NCBI RefSeq assembly: GCF_036010485.1
Contig: NZ_CP108568.1
Location: forward strand, 1,178,001 to 1,242,000
Source of the DNA: Streptomyces sp. NBC_01198
Lineage (GTDB): Bacteria; Actinomycetota; Actinomycetes; Streptomycetales; Streptomycetaceae
Length of the DNA stretch: 64,000 bases
Direction of reading: 5' to 3'
The notes below the pieces were generated by a model. It saw nothing but the letters and a program-made list of their open reading frames with translations, made no database searches and was not told the DNA's origin. Every line of letters starts with the position of its first letter. Position 1 is the stretch's first letter. The translations under genes were made by a program, and so were the position numbers. This document shows positions 35,101-45,404 of this stretch, in pieces.

Positions 35101-36257
35101 GTGATCTTCACCGCCAGCGCGTTCGTATCCCGCGCTGCGAGCAGTCCCGTGATGTCGAGGGCGGAGCGGGCGAAGGGATAGGTCATCGCCCCCGCCTGGC
35201 GGCCGTTGAGCCAGATCTCAGCCTGGTGGTTGATCCCGTCGAACTCCAACCACACGTGTCGTCCGGGCCCGGTCTGCAGACCACGCGGCACCTCGAACTC
35301 GCGCCTGTACCACCAGGAGTGGCGGGAGAGCGCCTCGGGGACATGCAGGTTGTTCAGGCCGCTCACCGGGTCTGGCAGGTGGCCCTGGTCGACGAGGGAG
35401 GCAAGGACGGTGCCGGGCACCGTCGCCGGCAGCCAGGCGCTCGTGTCCACCTCGGGTCCGGAAAGGGCAGCGCCCTCACCGGCCGCCCAATCGTCCATGG
35501 TCAGCGTCCACCCTGACTCCACCGGCGCCGTACCGTCCGCCGCGATCTCCAGAGCGGGAGCCTTGTGGTCGTGTCGGCCCCAGTCGGTCCAGCCGGTAGC
35601 GGGCTCGCGGTGGCCCTTTGCGACGCCGTAGACCTCGAATCCGTTCAGACCCAGCGGGTTGGGATTGGAGCGCTTCCGCGAGGTCATCCGCACCCAGCGG
35701 GCGGCAACCGGCTCGTCCAGGGAGATGTCCACTACTCCGCCGGTCCCGGCGGTGGTGCGGTAGACGCTCGTCCAGACCCGCTTGTCCCGCGAGGTCTCCA
35801 CGACGAAGTCGACCGAGTAGCTCGAAAGGATCTCCTTGCCCGTTGTCCCGTCGGACCAGTTCCCCGAGGGTCGGACGAAGACCGGGTCGTGCTCGTCCCC
35901 CTCGAACGTGAGCCGGATCGCCGAGACCTGACACTCCGCCTGGAGGTCGACCGAGATCCACTGCGGATCGCCGTCGGCAGCCCGCCATCCGGTGCCGCGT
36001 ACGCCGGTTGACGCGATCTTGTCCACCACGAACTCACCGGGCGTCGGAGCATAGTCGGTCGAGGACACCTCGACGGGGCGGTACAGCGCCAACTCCCCGG
36101 CCGAGGGCGAACTCGCTCCGCCGGCGCCTGGCTCCGCAGCGGAGCTCGGCTGCGCGGGAAGTACCGCAGCGAGCCCGAAGCCGGCCAGCAGCGACGACCC
36201 GGCCGTCACGACGGTCCTTCTGGAGATGTCGCGCGGCGGCTGCGCTTGATGCGCCAT
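32178..36257 (-). CDS. Tat-exported GH2 exo-glycosidase (exo-beta-glucosaminidase-like) with CBM32 modules inserted in its core
   Basis: A 1,359-residue secreted GH2. A Tat signal (RRTVVTAGSSLLAGFG) is followed by an F5/8-type C (CBM32) domain (about 50-215), the GH2 sugar-binding domain (about 245-450) and Ig-like domain (about 455-568). Residues about 570-855 are two CBM32 equivalents in the order C-half, N-half, C-half, N-half, and only then the TIM barrel begins (LQISVNGVRVLARGGNWGWD). Catalytic residues are intact: acid/base Glu967 in WCGANEGDPP and nucleophile Glu1030 in FHTEIGMP. The barrel resembles exo-beta-D-glucosaminidases (CsxA type), suggesting chitosan-related substrates. A Tat-type signal, a LacI-type operator upstream and CAZyme neighbours fit inducible polysaccharide degradation. 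Confidence 0.88.
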   Translation of the reverse strand: MAHQAQPPRDISRRTVVTAGSSLLAGFGLAAVLPAQPSSAAEPGAGGASSPSAGELALYRPVEVSSTDYAPTPGEFVVDKIASTGVRGTGWRAADGDPQWISVDLQAECQVSAIRLTFEGDEHDPVFVRPSGNWSDGTTGKEILSSYSVDFVVETSRDKRVWTSVYRTTAGTGGVVDISLDEPVAARWVRMTSRKRSNPNPLGLNGFEVYGVAKGHREPATGWTDWGRHDHKAPALEIAADGTAPVESGWTLTMDDWAAGEGAALSGPEVDTSAWLPATVPGTVLASLVDQGHLPDPVSGLNNLHVPEALSRHSWWYRREFEVPRGLQTGPGRHVWLEFDGINHQAEIWLNGRQAGAMTYPFARSALDITGLLAARDTNALAVKITPMPIPGSPGDKGPAGESWVDAGAGQMNLNSPTYLAASGWDWMPAVRDRAAGIWNHVRLRSTGAVVIGDPRVDTVLPQLPDTSVAELTITVPVRNADSADSRATVSAAFGDVNVSQAVVIPAGKSIDVVFTPDAYSRLRLRNPRLWWPNGLGDADLHDLILTASVAGQRSDRRTTRFGIRQFGYSYKLPLPFTGSGDSYTQTVDVEARTARYVRIRCLTRATGWGSSLWSLSVLDSSKPTVDLALHAAATASSSADGTQPGSATDGDPATRWTSAYEDDQWLQVDLGSAVAFDRVDLTWEQAYAQTYTVQVSADGSAWTDAKSVDNSAVPLPFNGGDSSLQSEDLTPQTARFVRLNCGLRQTSWGTSLWSLAVVNSSEPGTDLALHKKATASSEDPSYPVSNATDGAPGTRWSSEYADNQWIQVDLGSAQTFDRVSILWEQAYPKTYVIQVSSDGQTWTDVKSVKNSPDPLQISVNGVRVLARGGNWGWDELLRRMPAERMDAAVRMHRDMNFTMIRNWVGSSDREEFFASCDEHGILVWNDFPNAWGMDPPDHDAYNSLARDTVLRYRIHPSVVVWCGANEGDPPKAIDDGMRDAVQSQAPGVLYQNTSSGNIINGGGPYNWVEPEKYYDPSSYGSNSFGFHTEIGMPVVSTAESMRNLVGDEPEWPIGGSWYYHDWSERGNQAPQSYKAAIEARLGTAKGLDDFVRKAQFVNYENTRNMFEAWNANLWDDASGLMLWMSHPAWHSIVWQTYDYDFDVNGTYYGARAACEPLHVQADPLKWQVIAVNHTAQTLKGATVDARIYDLEGKQLGSARRAIVSVDSSAVAEAFAMPWTDSLPDVHLLRLVLEDKRGNELSRNTYWRYRTPASMTALNTVEPARLSASIGRVKRLNGRGELTATVRNRGSAVAAMVRLSLRDHHTGDRVLPTLYGENYLWMLPGETRTVTLSWPETALPSGRPELRTEAYNAPSITVS

Positions 36258-36322
36258 GGGTTAATCCAATCTTGCGTACGGGCCCTGCAGTGACAGGTCG
36301 TTGGAGTGCGCCGATAGGCACC

Positions 36323-36336
36323 TGACAACGTTGCCA
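36323..36336 (-). promoter_or_regulatory. LacI-type operator before the GH2 gene
   Basis: TGACAACGTTGCCA, a 14-base palindrome with one asymmetric pair and the CAACGTTG core common to LacI-family sites, 66 bp upstream of the GH2 start. The regulator is not in the window. Confidence 0.5.
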
Positions 36337-36438
36337 TAGGCTCAACCAGCACTTTAAGTCTTGTCAATGGTTCCGACTGGATTCGTGACCTTGAGCAGCT
36401 CCCGAGAGGTCAGCGCTCACGCACGGTACCCCGCACCA

Positions 36439-36467
36439 GGGCTGAGCCGGGTGTCCCGGCTCAGCCC
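36439..36467 (-). terminator. Terminator of the CE1 esterase gene
   Basis: Perfect 13-base arms GGGCTGAGCCGGG / CCCGGCTCAGCCC with a three-base loop, 12 bp beyond the stop of the minus-strand CE1 gene. Confidence 0.75.
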
Positions 36468-36478
36468 CGAGTTGGCGG

Positions 36479-37822
36479 TCAGTTACGCGTGCTCCACTGC
36501 TGGTTCGTCCCTCCGGTGCAGGTCCAGAGCTGGATCTTCGTGCCGTTCGCCGTGCCGGCGCCGCTGGCGTCGAGGCACAGGCCCGACTGCACGCCGGTGA
36601 TCGTTCCGTTGGTGTTGACGTTCCACTGCTGGTTCGCCTGGCCGTTGCAGTCCCAGATCACGACCGCGGTGCCGTTGGCGGTTCCCTGGCCGGAGGCGTC
36701 CAGGCATTTGTTGCCGTAGACCACGAGCTGCTTGCTCGAGGAGTAGGCCCACCGCTGGTTGCTGCCGCCGTTGCAGTCCCAGAGCGCGGCCTGCGTGCCG
36801 TTGGTCGTCGAGGAGTTGCTGATGTCGACGCAGCGGCCCGACTGCTGGCCCACGATCTGCTGGTTCGAGGACGGCGGCGGGGTGGTGGGCGGAGTGGAGG
36901 AGTCGAACTGGGTGAAGAAGCTCCACACCACTCCCGAGGTCCAGGTGTGCCAGCCGTCCCCGGTCGACCCGTCGATGGGGCCGGGGTCGTGGCCGGCTCC
37001 GTCGAAGGCCGCCCACACCACCGGGTAGCCGGCCTTGCAGCCGGAGTAGGCGGTGACGATGTGCGTCAGGCTTCCGTTCGCCGGCTCGGGCGGGTTCTGG
37101 GGGGTGCAGCCGTTGTTCCTGACGAACGTGTCGCGCAGCGCCCGGCCCGATGCGATCGGCAGGACGTTGTCCCGGAGGCCGTGGAGCCCGATGTAGGCGA
37201 CGGGCTGGGTGCCGCCGCTGCAGCCGCTCAGGTTCGCGCCGGAGTAGACCGCGACGGCGCGGAAGACGGTCGGCCGGGCACAGGCCAGTGCGTAGCTCAT
37301 CGCGGCGCCGTAGCTGAAGCCCGAGGAGAACACCTGGCCGGTGTCGATGCACAGGCCGCCCTCGATCTGGCTGAGTATGTTGTCGACGAAGGTGACGTCC
37401 TGCCCGTTGGAGTTGGCCCAGCCGTTGTTGATGCCTTGGGGTGCGATGAAGACGGTGCCGTTGCCGTCGTTGTCGGCGAGCCGCCTGAGGCCGTAGTAGG
37501 ACCAGTTGTACCCGTCGGTTCCGCCGGAGTCGACGTCGTTGGCGGTGCCGCCGTTCCAGTGGAAGCCGAGGACCAGCCGGTAGGAGTGGTTCTGGTCGTA
37601 GTTGGCGGGGACCCGGAGGATGTAGCTGCGGTTCTGGCCCCCGCTCGTGATCGTGTGCGTGCCGCTCGTCAGCGTCGGCGCCTTGCCGCAGCCGGCGGTG
37701 GCAGCGGCGGCGGAGGGGGCGGACCAGGCGGTCGCGGTGAATCCGCTCAAGGAGATTCCGACGGCCGCCAGGACCATCGCCAGGGCGGCGAGAACCGCTG
37801 GAAGCAGGGATCGACGTCTCAT
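36479..37822 (-). CDS. Secreted CE1/feruloyl-esterase-like enzyme with C-terminal CBM13
   Basis: A 447-residue exported protein: signal peptide (1-40), an esterase domain of the LpqC/PHB-depolymerase/CE1 type (about 45-305) with nucleophile elbow FSSGFSYGAAMS and a late GAGHDPGPIDGS holding the catalytic His, a Ser/Thr/Pro linker (STPPTTPPPSS) and a ricin-B-type CBM13 (about 320-447) with three QxW repeats (SNQRW, ANQQW, TNQQW). Such proteins cut feruloyl or acetyl esters on xylan-type polymers. AAAGGGAAG precedes the ATG. It lies downstream of the GH5 gene with a hairpin between. Confidence 0.88.
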   Translation of the reverse strand: MRRRSLLPAVLAALAMVLAAVGISLSGFTATAWSAPSAAAATAGCGKAPTLTSGTHTITSGGQNRSYILRVPANYDQNHSYRLVLGFHWNGGTANDVDSGGTDGYNWSYYGLRRLADNDGNGTVFIAPQGINNGWANSNGQDVTFVDNILSQIEGGLCIDTGQVFSSGFSYGAAMSYALACARPTVFRAVAVYSGANLSGCSGGTQPVAYIGLHGLRDNVLPIASGRALRDTFVRNNGCTPQNPPEPANGSLTHIVTAYSGCKAGYPVVWAAFDGAGHDPGPIDGSTGDGWHTWTSGVVWSFFTQFDSSTPPTTPPPSSNQQIVGQQSGRCVDISNSSTTNGTQAALWDCNGGSNQRWAYSSSKQLVVYGNKCLDASGQGTANGTAVVIWDCNGQANQQWNVNTNGTITGVQSGLCLDASGAGTANGTKIQLWTCTGGTNQQWSTRN

Positions 37823-37867
37823 GGGCTTCCCTTTCTGCGTGGGGGGATGACATGCGGGGTGGTGTCC

Positions 37868-37903
37868 GGCAGGGACCTGCGCGGGAGTGCGCAGGCCCCT
37901 GCC
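37868..37903 (-). terminator. Terminator between GH5 and CE1 genes
   Basis: Fifteen-base arms beginning GGCAGGG and ending CCCTGCC with one mismatch, loop of about six bases, 20 bp past the GH5 stop on the minus strand. Confidence 0.65.
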
Positions 37904-37922
37904 GCGGAACTCCTGCGGGCAG

Positions 37923-39410
<1,488 letters not shown>

Positions 39411-39422
39411 TCATGCAGGAGG

Positions 39423-39434
39423 GTGAGCGCTAAC
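39423..39434 (-). promoter_or_regulatory. Second LacI-type operator before GH5
   Basis: GTGAGCGCTAAC, a palindrome around AGCGCT with one asymmetric pair, close to the GH5 start; matches the AGCGCT core of LacI/CebR-like sites and may overlap the promoter. Confidence 0.5.
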
Positions 39435-39585
39435 ATTGGTCAAACCCGCGGAGGGCACGGTCTGGCCCACGGCTGACACCTGAACCTGCCATGGACTCCT
39501 CCTCCACATTCGGGCCACAGGTCAGACCTGTCGTAGACGCCTGCCAGATCGTCTCCGGCGGGGACCGCCTGCGTCGGCGGAGAGA

Positions 39586-39599
39586 TGGGAGCGCTCCCA
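39586..39599. promoter_or_regulatory. CebR box
   Basis: TGGGAGCGCTCCCA, a perfect 14-bp palindrome identical to the binding site established for CebR, the LacI-family cellobiose-responsive repressor of streptomycete cellulose genes. It lies in the 460-bp GH5 upstream region; that region holds no gene. Confidence 0.85.
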
Positions 39600-39841
39600 C
39601 TGTGACGGTAGTGAGTCGGAACCGATTCGACAAGGCTCCTGTCACCGGAATGCCTCCCGCAGCGCGCATCCACATCAGTGCGCCCCTACCCCCCGGTGCG
39701 CACCGCTGACCCCACGCCAGCGGCACGGCACCGCGAACGGCCCCGTCGTGGACCCAGTGCCCCCTGCTCCAACCGCGGTTGTCCGGCCTTGTCTTGAGGG
39801 GATCCCCGCGCGCGGTGGTCGACGGCGGCGGTCGCCTGTGC

Positions 39842-40813
<972 letters not shown>

Positions 40814-41173
40814 ACGTCTGCCTTGCCTTCTTCCTGGGTGTGCGACTGTCCGTTCGCGCTGCCGCCGGCGGAGGCACTGTACGAGGAGCTCCCGGCCGAC
40901 GCGGTTCGGGCGACGGGGAGCAGGTCAATGCGCCGCGGGCGGGCGCCTGCCTCGAAGGCCGGCTCAAACCGGCCGTCGACGGGGCGCCGGACCCATCTGA
41001 CACCGCGTGGGTGAGCGACGACATCGCGCCGCGCCGACGCGTGCCCGGTCGGCGGCAGCGGATCCCGCTCCTCACCCGCTCGGCGTACGGCTTCCTCAAG
41101 ACACCTGCCGTGCATACCGATGCACCTCCCGGAATGGTGAATCGGTGAACGTGTGAAGGGTCGAACTCCTGTG
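40814..41173. other. Intergenic stretch before ribB
   Basis: About 360 bp with no supported gene. A small inverted repeat GTGCAT / ATGCAC (41110-41125) is present. The conserved FMN-riboswitch pattern usually found before riboflavin genes was not seen. Confidence 0.4.
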
Positions 41174-41821
41174 ATGTCAACCTCGTTGCCCCGGTCGGAT
41201 GAGGCACTGGACACGGTGGCGGTGGCGGTGGACGCGCTGCGTGCGGGTCGGCCCGTGATCGTGGTCGATGACGCGGATCGTGAGAACGAGGGCGATCTCG
41301 TGATGGCGGCCCAGTTCGCGACCGCCGAGGCCTTGGGTTTCCTCATCCGGTGGTCCGGTGGTCTGCTGTGCGTGCCCATGGCACCGGAGATCGCCGACCG
41401 CCTGGAGCTTCAGCCGATGGTGGAGACCGCTTCCGGGGCCGACCCGGCGGCTTTCACCGTGTCGGTGGACGCGGTCGGCGTCAGCTCCGGGATCTCGGCT
41501 GCGGACCGGGCGCTGACCGCGCGACTGCTCGCGGATCCCACCACCGTCCCCGGCCAACTGGTCCGTCCCGGGCATGTGTTCCCGCTGCGCGCCCGCGCGG
41601 GCGGGATCGCGGAGCGGCGCGGGCACACCGAGGCGACCGTGGACCTGCTGCGCCTGGCCGGCCTGACGCCGGTCGGGGTGATCAGCGAGGTGTGCGAGGA
41701 CGACGGCTCCGTCACCAGCGTCGACCGGCTAGGTGCTTTCGCCGACCTGCACGGACTGCCCGTGGTCTCGATCGAGCAGTTGTCGCAGGCGCTGCAGCCC
41801 GCCGGCGCGGCGGCGGTCTGA
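41174..41821 (+). CDS. ribB: 3,4-dihydroxy-2-butanone-4-phosphate synthase (RibB domain only)
   Basis: A 215-residue monofunctional RibB. Signature residues are present: VDDADRENEGDLVMAAQ (substrate/metal acids), RPGHVFPLRARAGGIAERRG and HTEATVDLL, then GVISEVCEDDGSV. It converts ribulose-5-phosphate to the four-carbon riboflavin precursor. The GTP cyclohydrolase II domain of RibBA is absent. ATG 41174 chosen; GTG 41171 is adjacent. It leads a tight operon with a HAD phosphatase (6 bp) and an SDR (overlap), away from other rib genes. Confidence 0.92.
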   Translation: MSTSLPRSDEALDTVAVAVDALRAGRPVIVVDDADRENEGDLVMAAQFATAEALGFLIRWSGGLLCVPMAPEIADRLELQPMVETASGADPAAFTVSVDAVGVSSGISAADRALTARLLADPTTVPGQLVRPGHVFPLRARAGGIAERRGHTEATVDLLRLAGLTPVGVISEVCEDDGSVTSVDRLGAFADLHGLPVVSIEQLSQALQPAGAAAV

Positions 41822-41827
41822 CCCCCG

Positions 41828-42538
41828 ATGCGCACGGCGACGGTCTTCGACCTGGACGACACGCTGGTGGACAGCGGAGCGGCGTGGGGGCGGGCCTGCG
41901 GGTCCGTCACCGCCCGCCACGGGCACCGCTGGGGACCTGCGGACGACGCGGTGCTGCACGGCAACGGCGACTGGCCGGCATTCGTCGCCGCTCTGTGCGG
42001 TGACGGGATCAGCGCCGCCGAGGCCATGGAGGAGTGCACCGCTGCGATGGCGGTGGAATGCGCAGCGGGCCGGGTCCCGGCGCTCCCGGGGGCAAGGGGC
42101 CTGGTCACCGCGGCCGAACGCCACGGGCCGGTCGCCGTGGCCACGGCCAGTCCCCGCCGCTACGTCCACGCGATCCTCGAAGAGCTGGGACTGGCGGCGC
42201 GGATGAGCGCGATCGTCTGCGCGGAGGACGTGGTCCGCGGCAAACCGGCTCCCGACGCCTACCTGCGCGCGGCCGCCGTCATCGGCATCCCGCCGTCGGA
42301 GTGCATGGCAGTCGAGGACTCCGCGAACGGGATCCGCTCGGCCGTCGGGGCCGGGATGCGCGTCCTGGCGATTCCCCGCGCCGGCAGTGCGCTTCCGGCC
42401 GATGTCGCGGGCCTGCCGGCGGCGCAGGCCCGCGACGCCACCAGCGCCTCCCCGCTGCTGAGCCGCCTCCTGGTATCCCGATCCGAGCCGGCGCACCTGC
42501 GGCCGGCCGGACCCCTGGCCTATGAGGGCACACCGTGA
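41828..42538 (+). CDS. HAD-superfamily phosphatase (beta-phosphoglucomutase-like subfamily)
   Basis: A 236-residue HAD: motif I TVFDLDDTLVDSGA, motif II VAVATASPRR, motif III GKPAPDAYL and motif IV MAVEDSANGIRSAVGAGM. The alpha-helical cap is of the PGMB/phosphatase type. It lies between ribB and an SDR with almost no spacing, so a phosphorylated intermediate made from the RibB product may be its substrate; that is inference. The C-terminal 30 residues extend beyond the usual family end. Confidence 0.88.
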   Translation: MRTATVFDLDDTLVDSGAAWGRACGSVTARHGHRWGPADDAVLHGNGDWPAFVAALCGDGISAAEAMEECTAAMAVECAAGRVPALPGARGLVTAAERHGPVAVATASPRRYVHAILEELGLAARMSAIVCAEDVVRGKPAPDAYLRAAAVIGIPPSECMAVEDSANGIRSAVGAGMRVLAIPRAGSALPADVAGLPAAQARDATSASPLLSRLLVSRSEPAHLRPAGPLAYEGTP

Positions 42539-43236
42539 AGCACTACGTGATCACCGGGTCCGGCTCCGGTATCGGGCAGGCGGTTGCCGACCGGCTGAAC
42601 GCCCGCGGCGCCACCCTGCACCTGCCGGTCCGCACCCCGGAGAGCGCCGAACGCGTCGCACGGCGCTACCCCGGAGCCCACACGATCATCGCCGACCTCG
42701 CCGAGCCCGCCGCGCTGGAGAAGATCCTGCACGACAGCAGCCTGCCGGACACCGTCGACGGCCTGCTGCATGTCGCGGGCACCCTGAACCTGGGTCCCGT
42801 CGCGGATCTCACACCGCGAACCTGGGAAACGACCCTCGCCGTCAACCTCATGGCCCCCGCGGAACTCACCCGCCTGATGCTGCCCCGGCTCAGACACCCT
42901 GCCGGGCACGTGATCTTCGTCAACTCCACCTCCGGCCTGGACACCCGTGCCGGATGCTCGGCCTACTCCGCAGCCAAGTACGGCCTGCGCGCACTGGCCG
43001 ACGCCCTGCGCGCGGAAGAACAGCAGACCGGCCTGCGCGTTACCTCCCTCTACCCGAGCCGCACGGCAACCCCGATGCAGGAACGCATGCAGCAGCACGA
43101 AGGCCGCGTCTACGACCCCGCCTGCTGGATCGACCCGTCCACGCTGGCAGTTGCCATCCTGACCGCCCTCGACCTTCCGCCCGACGCCGCGATCAGTGAT
43201 ATCACCGTCCGCGTCGGCAACGGACAGCGACGCTGA
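42535..43236 (+). CDS. Short-chain dehydrogenase/reductase
   Basis: A 233-residue classical SDR: VITGSGSGIGQAVADRL, LLHVAGTLN in place of NNAG, catalytic Ser in FVNSTSGLDT and SAYSAAKYGLRAL (YxxxK). The GTG start overlaps the HAD stop (GTGA). It would act on the same small metabolite as the two genes before it. The 500 bp following hold only a transposase scrap. Confidence 0.88.
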   Translation: MKHYVITGSGSGIGQAVADRLNARGATLHLPVRTPESAERVARRYPGAHTIIADLAEPAALEKILHDSSLPDTVDGLLHVAGTLNLGPVADLTPRTWETTLAVNLMAPAELTRLMLPRLRHPAGHVIFVNSTSGLDTRAGCSAYSAAKYGLRALADALRAEEQQTGLRVTSLYPSRTATPMQERMQQHEGRVYDPACWIDPSTLAVAILTALDLPPDAAISDITVRVGNGQRR

Positions 43237-43365
43237 CCCGATCCGGGAAGAAGCGAGCGCGGCGGCGCGGCTGCCCGCCTAGGTTCTGCTCTTCCCGGAG
43301 GTGGTCGGCCGGCATACGGACCGGACGGCGCGGGCCCGCGCCGTAACCGGTCAGGGTTTCGCGTC

Positions 43366-43581
43366 CGCCGCCGGGACTCCCGGCACCGCTGGGTCGCCCC
43401 GGCCCTGCTCGCCGATGCCTCCCTCGCCGTCACTGTCGCCCGCGAACGCGGTGACCCCGCCCTGACCGACGACGGAACCAGCCGGAACGGGCTGATTCCG
43501 CTCACCTGGCCCGACAAAGCCACTTCCGCAGCCAGGCCGCCTTCCAGCCGTGAAGATCGCGATCTATGGCTCGGGTACTGA
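43366..43581 (+). pseudogene. C-terminal transposase fragment, IS701-like
   Basis: An open frame resembling the end of IS701-type DDE transposases: RHRWVAPALLADASLAVTVA, ARERGDPALTDD, GLIPLTWPD. The bulk of the element, its ends and the DDE core are missing. Confidence 0.5.
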
Positions 43582-43741
43582 GGAGAGCACTATTTCCGCA
43601 ATTGTCAACCGCACAAGATGAGGTCAGGAGAGCGGCGATTTCCGATAAAGTCAATAGCGTTTGGCGATTGGTTTTCACCACGCGGTACGTGATATCAATT
43701 GGGCGCTATTCGCCGCTATCCCCGCGCGGAGGGATCCCGCC

Positions 43742-44629
43742 ATGAACGAACACTCGGCTGACGCCAGTTGGCGCGTCGATCACCGCTGCACAAACTGTGA
43801 CGCAGCCCGGCAGCTTGCACCGGACCTGATCGCCGAGGTCGCCGGCCGCTCCTCGGTCATCCGCCAGCCGCGCAACGACGCGGAGGAAAAGGCCCTGCAC
43901 GCCGCGGCATTCGCGTGCCACACCCGATCGATCCGGCACGGCGCGCGCGGCCCGCAGCCGGCGCTCGATCCCTTCCCGCTCCGCCTTTCGGAGCACGTGC
44001 ACCTGTGCGGCCACAACTCGCCGCGCACCGCCGGCGCGAGTTCCTACCTGCTGCGCCGGCCGGCCGGAAACCTGATGATGGTCGACACGCCGCGCTGGAG
44101 TTCCGCCCTGGCTTCGAGATACGCGGCACTCGGCCCGATTACCGACGTGCTGCTCACCCATCGCGACCACGCCGCGCACGGCCGCGAATACGCCGACCGG
44201 TTCGGCGCCCGCCTGTGGATCCACGAAGGCGACCTGGCTGCCGCGCCGAACGCCGACAGTATTCTCCGGGGCACCGAGCCGATCGAGATCGCCGACGGCG
44301 TTACCGCGCACCCGCTGCCCGGACACACCCAAGGCAGCGTGCTGTATCTAGCCGACGACACCTACTGCTTCAGCGGCGACAGTTTCTACTGGTCCCGGTC
44401 CGTCGGCGACATCGCCGTCGCCGAGTCCGTCACCTGGTACTCCATCACCGAGCTGGCCGCATCACTGGCCCGTGCGGCACCGCGGGTGCGCTTCGAATGG
44501 CTGCTGCCGGGCCACGGCGACCGCAAGCGGCTGCCCGCCGACGAGTTCGCCCGGCGGATGAAGGACCTGGCCGCCCGCACCGGAGAACTCTCACCACGAC
44601 CGATCGACTTCACCGCACTGCGCTGGTGA
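43742..44629 (+). CDS. MBL-fold protein with degenerate ferredoxin-like N-terminal domain
   Basis: A 295-residue protein. The first 65 residues (RCTNCDAARQLAPDLIAEVA, then ALHAAAFACHTRSI) follow a 4Fe-4S ferredoxin plan, but only two early Cys and one late Cys remain, so cluster binding is doubtful. An MBL domain follows: TDVLLTHRDHAAHG (HxDH; the first His of HxHxDH replaced), HPLPGHTQGSVL, FSGDSFYW and LLPGHGDRKRL. GGAGGGA precedes ATG 43742. Members with intact clusters occur in bacteria and plants. Its stop is one base before a pentanucleotide repeat. Confidence 0.82.
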   Translation: MNEHSADASWRVDHRCTNCDAARQLAPDLIAEVAGRSSVIRQPRNDAEEKALHAAAFACHTRSIRHGARGPQPALDPFPLRLSEHVHLCGHNSPRTAGASSYLLRRPAGNLMMVDTPRWSSALASRYAALGPITDVLLTHRDHAAHGREYADRFGARLWIHEGDLAAAPNADSILRGTEPIEIADGVTAHPLPGHTQGSVLYLADDTYCFSGDSFYWSRSVGDIAVAESVTWYSITELAASLARAAPRVRFEWLLPGHGDRKRLPADEFARRMKDLAARTGELSPRPIDFTALRW

Positions 44630-44630
44630 C

Positions 44631-44683
44631 CCGCACCGCACCGCACCGCACCGCACCGCACCGCACCGCACCGCACCGCACCG
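44631..44683 (+). repeat. (CCGCA)10 microsatellite between two MBL-fold genes
   Basis: Ten perfect tandem copies of CCGCA (44631-44680) plus CCG, starting one base after the upstream stop codon and ending directly at the GAGGAG ribosome site of the next gene. No other tract of this kind was noticed in the window. Confidence 0.95.
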
Positions 44684-44693
44684 AGGAGAATCC

Positions 44694-45377
44694 GTGACGA
44701 TCCTTGCTCCCGGCGTCATCCAAATCGCCACATCCAAGTCCAACAACGCCTTCCTCGTGGAGGGTGATGACGGTCTGACCCTCGTCGACGTCGGCAGCAC
44801 CAAAGCCGTAGACCCGCTGCTGCGCACAATCGCCGAGTTGGGCCGAGATCCTGGCGACCTCAACCGCATCGTGCTGACCCATGCACACCCCGACCACGTG
44901 CAGGGCGCGCCCACGCTGCGCGAGCACACCGGCGCCCGCGTCCTGATCCATGTCGCCGACGCCGCGTGGCTGGCCGGCGGACGGGTACCGGCGGACGGGC
45001 GGTCCAGCCCGGCGGCCAGGCGATACGACCAGCTCCCAGCCGCACACTGGACGCCGTTCGAACCCGATGCCACGGTCGAGGACGGCGAACTCATCGCCGG
45101 TTCCGGCGGGTTGCGCGTGATTCACACGCCGGGCCATTCCCCCGGCCACATCGCGTTGCTGCACGAACCCACCCGCACGGTACTGGTCGGCGACGCGGTA
45201 TTCCACGCCGGCCGCCTCGGCTACGGGCCGGCCACCTTCGCCGCCGAGCCCGCCGCTCGCGCAACCGGCGCCGCTCGGATACCCACCAACGTCACCGCAG
45301 TCGGCTTCGGCCACGGCGCCCCGCTGTCCGGACCGGAGGTGGACGCCTTCCAGGCATTCCTGGCCAAGCAGCAGTGA
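44694..45377 (+). CDS. MBL-fold metallohydrolase
   Basis: A 227-residue single-domain MBL protein with the complete metal set: RIVLTHAHPDHVQGAP (HxHxDH), VIHTPGHSPGHIAL, VLVGDAVFHAG and the final GFGHGAPL. Such proteins include glyoxalase-II-like and quorum-quenching lactonase-like hydrolases. GTG start with GAGGAG eight bases upstream, directly after the CCGCA repeat. It shares strand and spacing (64 bp) with the preceding MBL gene and could be translationally coupled, with the repeat setting the distance. Confidence 0.9.
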   Translation: MTILAPGVIQIATSKSNNAFLVEGDDGLTLVDVGSTKAVDPLLRTIAELGRDPGDLNRIVLTHAHPDHVQGAPTLREHTGARVLIHVADAAWLAGGRVPADGRSSPAARRYDQLPAAHWTPFEPDATVEDGELIAGSGGLRVIHTPGHSPGHIALLHEPTRTVLVGDAVFHAGRLGYGPATFAAEPAARATGAARIPTNVTAVGFGHGAPLSGPEVDAFQAFLAKQQ

Positions 45378-45404
45378 TCGCCACCCCCACGCCAGGCTGC
45401 GGCC

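Noticed and set aside
40814-41173. FMN riboswitch before ribB
   Set aside because: The conserved RFN-element blocks and stems were not found.
43742-44629. A functional 4Fe-4S ferredoxin-MBL enzyme
   Set aside because: Too few cysteines remain for a normal cluster; recorded as degenerate.
44631-44683. CCGCA tract as a CRISPR array
   Set aside because: Five-base direct tandem repeats without spacers; a microsatellite.
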